Assembly: GCA_902466275.1 (NCBI GenBank)
Contig: CABQQJ010000060.1
Span: 1-5,816 of the forward strand
Origin: an uncultured Veillonella sp.
GTDB lineage: Bacteria; Bacillota; Negativicutes; Veillonellales; Veillonellaceae
Length of the DNA stretch: 5,816 nt
Reading direction: 5' to 3'
Shown here: one piece after another, positions 1 to 5,213 of the stretch
How the letters are laid out: each line of letters starts with the position of its first letter
Position numbering within the stretch: the stretch's first letter is position 1
Made by a program: the position numbers and the translations under genes
The notes under the pieces: model-generated
What the model was told of the DNA's origin: nothing
What the model saw: the letters and a program-made list of their open reading frames with translations, nothing else
Database searches by the model: none

Positions 1-1
1 T

Positions 2-808
2 GAGCATTTCTTTACCTATATACAGACAGGTAAGCCTTTTGTCACTCTAAAAAGTGCTATGTCACTAGATGGGAAAATTGCTACATCTACTGGACAATCT
101 CAATGGATTACAAATGAGTCCTCTCGTCGCGATGGACATGTGTTGCGTGCCACGCATGATGCCATGCTCGTTGGAATTGGTACAATTTTGGCAGATAATC
201 CACAGTTAAATTGTCGTTTAACGGATAGTGAATTATCAGATGCGTTATTAGATAAAAGCATACTTGATGAACCGATTACGATTCATCAACCAGACGTAAT
301 TATCTTGGATAGTCTTGGTAGAACACCTACTACTAGTCGCGTCTTTGAAATAAATAATCGCAAGATTCATATATTCGTATCTAAAGGTTGTCCTAAGGAT
401 CGGATACAAGTATTAGAACAAGTTGGTGCTCAAGTAACCGTAGTAGAATCTATTTCTACTCGTAAAAGCAAGAGCACAGACATTGTCATAGATATTAAGA
501 AATTATCTATCGATGATATTCTTACAAAACTAGGTGAACTAGGTTACACATCTATTCTTGTTGAAGGTGGATCTGCAATTATCAGTTCCTTTGTGGAAAC
601 GAAGAACTTTGATAAGGTCGTAACATATATTGGAAATACCATTATTGGTGGTAACGATGCAACACCAGCTGTAGGAGGTCGAGGTTTTGAAAGTTTAAAG
701 GCTTCGCCACAACTAACTTTCACCAAGATTAAAGTATTAGATAATAACATTCGCATTGAAGCGTATCGTCAAGGAAGGAGGGGCGCTTATGTTCACGGGA
801 ATCGTTGA
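2..808 (+). CDS. ribD: RibD, C-terminal reductase part (5' end cut by window edge)
   Basis: This is the C-terminal part of the bifunctional riboflavin protein RibD. The visible part is the NADPH-dependent reductase domain, which reduces the ribosylamino-pyrimidine to its ribitylamino form. The zinc deaminase domain (HAE and PCxxC motifs) should lie upstream. The frame is open from base 2, and the 19 codons before the Met at 59 read as the usual linker and first strand (HFFTYIQTGKPFVTLKSAMS), so 59 is not the start. Reductase hallmarks are the SLDGKIAT segment, the SQWIT...RRDGHVLRATHDAMLVGIGTILADNP stretch (two pieces of one block), LVEGGS (bases 557-574) and the GGNDATPAVGG loop near the end. 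About 20 extra residues (roughly bases 221-292) sit between the CRL motif and the next core strand. The stop lies 20 nt inside ribE. Identification is secure; only the missing N-terminus is inferred. Confidence 0.95.
   Translation, partial: EHFFTYIQTGKPFVTLKSAMSLDGKIATSTGQSQWITNESSRRDGHVLRATHDAMLVGIGTILADNPQLNCRLTDSELSDALLDKSILDEPITIHQPDVIILDSLGRTPTTSRVFEINNRKIHIFVSKGCPKDRIQVLEQVGAQVTVVESISTRKSKSTDIVIDIKKLSIDDILTKLGELGYTSILVEGGSAIISSFVETKNFDKVVTYIGNTIIGGNDATPAVGGRGFESLKASPQLTFTKIKVLDNNIRIEAYRQGRRGAYVHGNR
775..781 (+). promoter_or_regulatory. Ribosome binding site that fixes the ribE start
   Basis: AAGGAGG lies inside the 3' end of ribD, 7 nt before the ATG at 789. It selects 789 over the in-frame ATG at 756, which has no comparable site. 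It also places ribE initiation within reach of ribosomes finishing ribD. Confidence 0.85.
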
Positions 809-1445
809 AGAAATTGGCCGCGTCGAGAACATTAAAAAGGGCCCTAAATCCTTAGCCATAACAATTCGAGGAGAAAAAATTTTTAGCGATTTAAAAGTTG
901 GTGATTCCGTAGCTGTTAATGGGGTGTGCTTGACGGCCACAACGATTGGCAATAGTATATTTACAGCGGATGTGATGCCAGAATCCATTAAGATGACTAC
1001 GTTTACTAATTTGAAAGTCCATCAACCAGTCAACTTAGAGCGAGCTATGCTTGCTAATGGTAGATTTGGTGGTCACATTGTGGCAGGTCACGTAGATGGG
1101 ACGGGCCGCATCATTAATCGGGAACAAACGGATAATGCTATTATCTTTACCGTAGAGGCCCCTAAATCCGTAATGGATTACGTCATCTATAAGGGCTCTA
1201 TTACCATCGATGGTATTAGCCTCACCATCATGCGACGAACGGACAGCAGTTTTTCCGTATCTATCATTCCTCATACCTTGGGCGAAACTATTTTAGGATC
1301 TGCCCATATTGGTACAGAGGTTAATTTAGAAACGGATATCGCTGGTCGATACATTCGTCATTTTATGAATCTTGGTAGTGAACCTACCGAAGAAAAGCCT
1401 AAAAAATCTATGCAATCCCTCTTAGTAGAGAATGGATTTATATAA
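789..1445 (+). CDS. ribE: Riboflavin synthase (alpha chain)
   Basis: Catalyses the last step of riboflavin synthesis: two molecules of 6,7-dimethyl-8-ribityllumazine dismutate to riboflavin plus the pyrimidine precursor. It is a cytosolic trimer in this family. The 218 residues show the duplicated beta-barrel plan. Barrel one begins MFTGIVEEIG and carries VNGVCLT (Cys47, matching the E. coli active-site Cys48). Barrel two has GGHIVAGHVDG (His101, matching His102), SITIDGISLT, IPHT and NLETD. The C-terminal helix ends LLVENGFI, as is usual. The start at 789 is set by the family N-terminus MFTGIVE and an AAGGAGG site; an in-frame ATG at 756 would add 11 atypical residues. It overlaps ribD by 20 nt, which suggests translational coupling. 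Arginine codon use is unlike the downstream rib genes (5 of 10 are CGA, only 1 is CGT). Confidence 0.96.
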   Translation: MFTGIVEEIGRVENIKKGPKSLAITIRGEKIFSDLKVGDSVAVNGVCLTATTIGNSIFTADVMPESIKMTTFTNLKVHQPVNLERAMLANGRFGGHIVAGHVDGTGRIINREQTDNAIIFTVEAPKSVMDYVIYKGSITIDGISLTIMRRTDSSFSVSIIPHTLGETILGSAHIGTEVNLETDIAGRYIRHFMNLGSEPTEEKPKKSMQSLLVENGFI

Positions 1446-1460
1446 GTAAGGAGCGTTCCT

Positions 1461-2663
1461 ATGAGCGAACAATTACATTCTATTAATGAGGTCTTACAAG
1501 ACCTTAAAGCTGGTAAACCTGTTATTATCGTTGATGATGAAAGCCGTGAAAACGAAGGCGATCTTATCATCGCTGCAGAGTTTGCTACACAAGAAAATAT
1601 TAACTTTATGGTTAAATACGCACGTGGTATCGTATGTACACCTATGCGTCGTGAAGCCTTAGAAAAGCTTGGCATCCCTGCAATGGTTGCTAAAAATACA
1701 GACAATCATGAAACTGCTTTTACCGTTACTGTTGACCATGTAGATACTACAACAGGCGTATCTCCAGCAGAACGTGCTTATACAATTTTAAAATTACTAG
1801 ATCCTAATGCTAAGCCTGAAGACTTCCGTCGTCCTGGTCATGTATTCCCTTTAGTATATAAAGAGGGAGGTGTTCTAGTACGCCAAGGTCATACAGAGGC
1901 ATCTATCGACCTTTGCCGATTAGCAGGTCTACAAGAGGCAGCTGTTATTTGTGAGATTACAAAAGATGATGGCGATATGGCACGTTTACCGGATCTTATG
2001 GAATTTGCTAAAGAACATGACTTGAAAATTGCTTCTGTAGCAGAACTTATAGAATATCGTAAACAACATGAAGATATGGTTGAGCTTGGTGCTTGTTCTA
2101 AGTTGCCTACTAAATTTGGTGATTTTAATATCTTTGTATTTAAAAATGAATTAGATCATAAAGAGCATTTAGCTATCGTAAAGGGCAATGTTCAAGATTG
2201 TAGCGATGTGCTTGTACGTATTCATTCTGAATGTTTAACAGGCGATGTATTTGGTTCTAAGCGCTGTGATTGTGGCGAACAATTAGACAATGCGTTGCGC
2301 GCTATTGAAAAAGAAGGCAAAGGCGTTGTTGTATATATGCGACAAGAGGGCCGTGGCATTGGTTTGACCAATAAAATTAAAGCCTATGCATTACAAGAAC
2401 AGGGCCTTGATACAGTAGAAGCAAATGAACAATTAGGCTTCCCTGCAGATATGCGTGAATACTCCTTAGCGGCTCAAATTATCCGTTTCTTGGGTATTAA
2501 AAGCATCCGCTTATTAACTAACAATCCCGAAAAGCGTCATGGCTTAGAACATTGGGGAATCAATGTAACTAGCCGTGTACCACTCATCATTGCTGCAAAT
2601 AAATTTAATGCAGGCTATTTAAAAACAAAAGAAGAGAAAATGGGTCATATGTTAGAAGACTAA
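1461..2663 (+). CDS. ribBA: Bifunctional 3,4-dihydroxy-2-butanone 4-phosphate synthase / GTP cyclohydrolase II
   Basis: Fusion enzyme feeding both branches of riboflavin synthesis. The N-terminal domain (about 1-200) converts ribulose 5-phosphate to 3,4-dihydroxy-2-butanone 4-phosphate and formate. The C-terminal domain (about 205-400) opens GTP to the diaminopyrimidine. The first domain shows [10 protein letters not shown] (residues 25-34, with acidic metal ligands), [15 protein letters not shown] and GHTEAS (His144). The second has the zinc ligands Cys258, Cys269 and Cys271 in [20 protein letters not shown], then MRQEGRGIG (293-301) and LTNNPEK (352-358). Both domains look catalytically intact, unlike some RibBA proteins in which one half is dead. 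At 400 residues it is the usual length. The start at 1461 has TAAGGAG 7 nt upstream, and it follows ribE after 15 nt. Codon use is strongly biased (15 of 21 Arg are CGT), which fits good expression. Confidence 0.97.
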   Translation: MSEQLHSINEVLQDLKAGKPVIIVDDESRENEGDLIIAAEFATQENINFMVKYARGIVCTPMRREALEKLGIPAMVAKNTDNHETAFTVTVDHVDTTTGVSPAERAYTILKLLDPNAKPEDFRRPGHVFPLVYKEGGVLVRQGHTEASIDLCRLAGLQEAAVICEITKDDGDMARLPDLMEFAKEHDLKIASVAELIEYRKQHEDMVELGACSKLPTKFGDFNIFVFKNELDHKEHLAIVKGNVQDCSDVLVRIHSECLTGDVFGSKRCDCGEQLDNALRAIEKEGKGVVVYMRQEGRGIGLTNKIKAYALQEQGLDTVEANEQLGFPADMREYSLAAQIIRFLGIKSIRLLTNNPEKRHGLEHWGINVTSRVPLIIAANKFNAGYLKTKEEKMGHMLED

Positions 2664-2716
2664 TTAACTTTCACCATATAACTCGGTCGTTACATATATA
2701 TTTCCTTAGATGGAAT

Positions 2717-2725
2717 AGAGGAGGT
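2717..2725 (+). promoter_or_regulatory. Ribosome binding site of ribH
   Basis: AGAGGAGGT is nearly fully complementary to the 16S anti-SD. The GGAGG core ends 8 nt before the ATG at 2733 and 11 nt before the alternative ATG at 2736, so 2733 is preferred. It is the longest SD match in the rib cluster, consistent with the high RibH output needed for a lumazine synthase capsid, which is an inference. Confidence 0.75.
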
Positions 2726-2732
2726 CAACATA

Positions 2733-3194
2733 ATGATGGTTCAAGAAGGTAACTTATTAGGTACTGGTAAGAAATTTGCTATTATTGGTTCTCGTTTTAA
2801 CGAGTTCATTACATCTAAATTAATTGGTGGCGCTGAAGATTGCTTATTGCGTCACGATGTAAAAGAAGAAGATATTACAGTAATCTGGGTTCCAGGCGCT
2901 TATGAAATTCCATTGATCGCCAAAAAAGCTGCTACATCAGGTCGCTTCGATGCAGTAATCTGTGTAGGTGCTGTTATCCGCGGTGCTACAACTCATTATG
3001 ACTATGTATGTAATGAAGTGGCAAAAGGTATTGCTCATGTTTCTTTAGAAACAGGTATTCCTGTTATGTTCGGTGTAGTAACTACTGAAAATATTGAACA
3101 AGCTATCGAACGTGCTGGTACTAAAGCTGGCAATAAAGGTTACGATTGTGCTATGGGCGCTATTGAAATGGTTAACCTTATCGATCAATTCTAA
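2733..3194 (+). CDS. ribH: 6,7-dimethyl-8-ribityllumazine synthase (beta chain)
   Basis: Condenses the ribitylaminopyrimidine with 3,4-dihydroxy-2-butanone 4-phosphate to give lumazine, the substrate of RibE. The 153 residues match the family length. Diagnostic motifs are SRFNEFIT (20-27, with aromatic Phe22 over the substrate), VPGAYEIP (53-60), [15 protein letters not shown] (79-93, with catalytic His88) and [20 protein letters not shown] (110-129) followed by TKAGNKG, which binds phosphate. In Bacillus the enzyme forms 60-mer capsids that can enclose RibE trimers; whether this one does cannot be read from sequence. It lies 69 nt after ribBA with no terminator in between, so it is taken as the last gene of the same operon. 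A terminator follows immediately. The start could be either of two adjacent ATGs (2733 or 2736); the first fits the RBS better. Confidence 0.97.
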   Translation: MMVQEGNLLGTGKKFAIIGSRFNEFITSKLIGGAEDCLLRHDVKEEDITVIWVPGAYEIPLIAKKAATSGRFDAVICVGAVIRGATTHYDYVCNEVAKGIAHVSLETGIPVMFGVVTTENIEQAIERAGTKAGNKGYDCAMGAIEMVNLIDQF

Positions 3195-3206
3195 TAATTA
3201 CATAGT

Positions 3207-3240
3207 AAACACTCAGTATCTTATGATGCTGGGGGTTTTT
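3207..3240 (+). terminator. Rho-independent terminator of the riboflavin operon
   Basis: The arms CTCAGTATC (3212-3220) and GATGCTGGG (3225-3233) pair over 9 bp with two G-U wobbles around the loop TTAT. A few extra pairs form past one A/G mismatch. The hairpin runs into five T at 3236-3240 and begins only 13-18 nt after the ribH stop, so it closes the operon. Confidence 0.88.
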
Positions 3241-3252
3241 ATATTATCGAAA

Positions 3253-3292
3253 ATATGTTCTTTTAACTTAAAGTTAGAGTTGACGAACATAT
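3253..3292. repeat. Nested inverted repeats upstream of the hslO promoter
   Basis: An 8-bp perfect inverted repeat, ATATGTTC (3253-3260) and GAACATAT (3285-3292), encloses a 13-bp near-palindrome, TAACTT-A-AAGTTA (3264-3276). They lie between the rib terminator and the predicted hslO promoter, just upstream of its -35 box (3304). This position suits an operator or activator site, but AT-rich spacers yield such repeats by chance and no known regulator motif is recognised. Confidence 0.4.
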
Positions 3293-3303
3293 ATTCCCTG
3301 TTA

Positions 3304-3333
3304 TTGAAAAGTAAATCTATGACATGATATACT
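3304..3333 (+). promoter_or_regulatory. Predicted sigma-A-type promoter of hslO
   Basis: The -35 box TTGAAA (3304-3309) and the -10 box TATACT (3328-3333) each match 5 of 6 consensus bases and are 18 nt apart. A TG one base before the -10 makes it an extended -10. Transcription would start near 3340, giving a leader of roughly 50 nt. It sits between the rib terminator and hslO, which supports separate transcription of hslO. Confidence 0.75.
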
Positions 3334-3388
3334 ATAAAAGCACTATTAAGTGTGCATGATTTATTAATTAGAAATAAGGAATGATAGA

Positions 3389-4267
3389 ATGGATTATATA
3401 AAACGTTTTACAACCCGAGAAGGGGTTCGTATGTCTTTAGCTGTAACAACCGATACAGTTGAAACAGCTCGTGTACGTCATGATTTATGGCCTGTAGCAA
3501 CTGCGGCTCTTGGTCGTGCTATGACAGGCGCTATTTTATTAGCTGGTGATTTTAAAAATCATGAAAATGTAAGTCTTCGTATCAAAGGTGATGGCCCTCT
3601 AGGCGTTGTTCACGTAGATGCTTTTGCAGATAATACAGTTCGTGGATATGTGGATGAGCCACATGTAGATGTACCTTTAAAGCATGCTGGTAAGCTTGAT
3701 GTTGGTGCTGCCGTAGGTCATAATGGGGAAGTGCAAGTTACGCGATTTACACAATTGGCGCAAGACTATACTTCTACAAGCCCGATTCAAAGTGGTGAAG
3801 TAGCAGAGGATTTGGCATATTATTTATATGCATCTGAACAAGTACCGTCTACGATTAGTTTAGGTGTATTAGTAGATCCAGATTACCATACGGTTGTAGC
3901 TGGAGGTTTTATCGTACAAGCCTTACCGGATGCTACAGATGAAGCATTAGCACAAGTAGAAAAGAATATTAATGAACTTGGTCCTATTACAGAATATTTG
4001 AAAGCAAATCCAGATGGTAAAGGTCTTATGGAACGCGTTCTTGATGGCTTAACTGTGAATGAAGTATATAATGAACCAATTCATTTCCAATGTCGTTGTG
4101 GTCGTGATCGCTTTGCCAGTGTGCTAATGACATTACGTGAAGAAGATAAGAATGCTATTTTGGAAGATGACGTAACAGAGCTTGTTTGCCATTATTGTAA
4201 TGAAAAATATCATTTCACACGTGAAGAGTTACAAAATATGTTCACTTCAAAAGGTCCAATTCAATAA
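3389..4267 (+). CDS. hslO: Hsp33, redox-regulated molecular chaperone
   Basis: Hsp33 is a cytosolic holdase that is inactive when reduced and zinc-bound. It becomes active when oxidants and unfolding release the zinc and its cysteines form disulfides. The 292 residues match the family. The N-terminal core begins MDYIKRFTTREGVRMSLAVT and contains LRIKGDGPLGVVHVDA (63-78) and GEVAEDLAYYLYASEQVPS (136-154). The C-terminal redox switch has all four cysteines in the expected spacing: CRC (Cys235, Cys237) and CHYC (Cys267, Cys270). The start at 3389 has TAAGGA 8 nt upstream and gives the typical Hsp33 N-terminus. The gene has its own promoter and a strong terminator, so it looks monocistronic. It has no obvious functional link to the riboflavin genes before it or the nucleoside salvage genes after it. 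Confidence 0.97.
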   Translation: MDYIKRFTTREGVRMSLAVTTDTVETARVRHDLWPVATAALGRAMTGAILLAGDFKNHENVSLRIKGDGPLGVVHVDAFADNTVRGYVDEPHVDVPLKHAGKLDVGAAVGHNGEVQVTRFTQLAQDYTSTSPIQSGEVAEDLAYYLYASEQVPSTISLGVLVDPDYHTVVAGGFIVQALPDATDEALAQVEKNINELGPITEYLKANPDGKGLMERVLDGLTVNEVYNEPIHFQCRCGRDRFASVLMTLREEDKNAILEDDVTELVCHYCNEKYHFTREELQNMFTSKGPIQ

Positions 4268-4292
4268 AAACTTTATAATATGTAGAAAAAAT

Positions 4293-4326
4293 ACAGGCTA
4301 CTAGGTTTTTCCTATAGCCTGTTTTT
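4293..4326 (+). terminator. Rho-independent terminator after hslO
   Basis: A 12-bp stem forms from ACAGGCTA-TAGG (4293-4305, with C4301 bulged) and CCTA-TAGCCTGT (4311-4322). The loop is TTTTT and a T run continues to 4326. It lies 25 nt after the hslO stop. A run of A precedes the stem (4286-4291), so it could also act weakly on the other strand, but no minus-strand gene is seen. Confidence 0.9.
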
Positions 4327-4364
4327 CTATTCTATGAGAAAATAAAAGATAGAGTTATTAATAA

Positions 4365-4372
4365 TAGGAGGT
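4365..4372 (+). promoter_or_regulatory. Ribosome binding site of the mtnP-like gene
   Basis: TAGGAGGT, with GGAGG ending 5 nt before the ATG at 4377, fixes that start. No convincing -35/-10 pair lies between the preceding terminator and this site, so the promoter of the gene pair remains unidentified. Confidence 0.75.
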
Positions 4373-4376
4373 CACA

Positions 4377-5171
4377 ATGAGTGCAATTGGCGTAATTGGT
4401 GGTACTGGTGTTTATGATCCGTCCATCTTTGAAAATATTCATGAAGAATCCTTAATGACACCATATGGTGAAATAGATTATGTACAAGGTACATACCATG
4501 GGAAAACTGTAATCTTTGTAGCTCGTCACGGCAAAGATCATACAATTCCTCCACACAAAATTAACTATCGTGCTAATATTTGGGGCCTCAAAAAACTAGG
4601 CGTTACATTTATTATCTCCACGACAGCAGTAGGTTCTTTAAATGAGAACTTTAAGCCAGGTCATTTTGTGTTGACTGACCAATTCTTAGATTTCACAAAG
4701 AACCGCATCACTACGTTTTATGAAGGCGGGGACCGTCCAGTGGCACATCTTGATGTAACAAATCCTTACTGCCCTGAGTTGCGTGATATTCTTCAAAAGG
4801 TGGGAACGGGACAAGACCTTACTATTCATAACGGTGGTACTTATGTATGTACGGAAGGTCCTCGTTTTGAAACTCCTGCGGAAATTAAAATGTTCCACAT
4901 GCTCGGTGGCGATACAGTAGGTATGACAAATGTACCGGAAGTAAATTTAGCGAATGAAGCTGAAATGGCTTATTCGACGATCTCTATGATTACCAACTAT
5001 GCAGCAGGTATTTCTGAATCTGCTTTGACACATGCGGAAGTTGTAGAAATGATGGGCAATATGGCGGCTCAACTAAAATCTCTTATCTTAGGTGCTATTG
5101 ATGCAATCGATGTAGATGCTCGATATGATGCTCACAATCGTATGCATGAATATGGTGGTTTTAAATTATAA
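4377..5171 (+). CDS. mtnP: MTAP/PNP-family nucleoside phosphorylase (annotated-type MtnP; pocket suggests a 6-oxopurine substrate)
   Basis: Phosphorolytic enzyme of the trimeric PNP/MTAP family: nucleoside plus phosphate gives a free purine and (5-methylthio)ribose 1-phosphate. The 264 residues are family length. Visible landmarks are the phosphate-binding GGTG (8-11), ARHG (49-52), HTIPPHKINYRAN (55-67), TTAVGSLN (82-89), TEGPRFETPAE (159-169) and GMTNVPEV (182-189). Overall it resembles MTA phosphorylase. However, Glu165 in FET and Asn207 in ITN match the base-binding Glu201 and Asn243 of human PNP, where human MTAP has Ser178 and Asp220/Asp222. His219 may match PNP His257, which contacts the 5'-hydroxyl. 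A substrate such as methylthioinosine, inosine or guanosine is therefore as likely as methylthioadenosine. It is followed after 42 nt by mtnA, which would take its sugar phosphate product. Family assignment is firm; specificity is open. Confidence 0.9.
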   Translation: MSAIGVIGGTGVYDPSIFENIHEESLMTPYGEIDYVQGTYHGKTVIFVARHGKDHTIPPHKINYRANIWGLKKLGVTFIISTTAVGSLNENFKPGHFVLTDQFLDFTKNRITTFYEGGDRPVAHLDVTNPYCPELRDILQKVGTGQDLTIHNGGTYVCTEGPRFETPAEIKMFHMLGGDTVGMTNVPEVNLANEAEMAYSTISMITNYAAGISESALTHAEVVEMMGNMAAQLKSLILGAIDAIDVDARYDAHNRMHEYGGFKL

Positions 5172-5202
5172 TCCATTCATCCTAGAAAACAATAGTTCAT
5201 CG

Positions 5203-5208
5203 AAGGAG
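5203..5208 (+). promoter_or_regulatory. Ribosome binding site of mtnA
   Basis: AAGGAG ends 5 nt before the ATG at 5214 and supports that start. The 42-nt spacer from the preceding stop shows no hairpin or promoter, so mtnP and mtnA are likely cotranscribed. Confidence 0.75.
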
Positions 5209-5213
5209 ACGCT

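Noticed and set aside
756..788. In-frame upstream ATG that would add 11 residues to RibE
   Set aside because: The family N-terminus is MFTGIVEE at 789, with AAGGAGG 7 nt upstream. The 756 start has no RBS and the added residues are only the ribD tail read in another frame.
2664..2732. FMN riboswitch for ribH
   Set aside because: The gap is too short, and the conserved AGGG...GAYYCN-type FMN aptamer segments are absent. If present in this operon, the riboswitch would lie before ribD, outside the window.
3280..3307. TTGACG with TATTGA 16 nt downstream as an hslO promoter
   Set aside because: The -10 is poor. The TTGAAA/TGATATACT pair 24 nt downstream is a much better match.
3094..3327. 77-codon plus-strand ORF across the end of ribH and the spacer
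   Set aside because: Most of its first half is ribH in another frame. It runs through the terminator hairpin, has no RBS, and its translation looks like random AT-rich sequence.
4274..4279. Perfect TATAAT upstream of mtnP, which would place the 4293-4326 hairpin in an mtnP leader as an attenuator
   Set aside because: No -35 box lies at a workable distance (TTCAAA is 22 nt away), and the hairpin has the form and position of an ordinary hslO terminator. A leader with an alternative antiterminator fold is not visible.
4268..4376. SAM riboswitch or T-box before the salvage genes
   Set aside because: The spacer is only 109 nt and is mostly terminator and A/T-rich filler, with none of the conserved riboswitch helices.
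4372..4898. Minus-strand ORFs within the phosphorylase gene, and similar ones inside ribD, ribE, ribBA and mtnA
   Set aside because: They have no RBS and no recognisable domains, and they lie entirely antisense to genes with clear family motifs.
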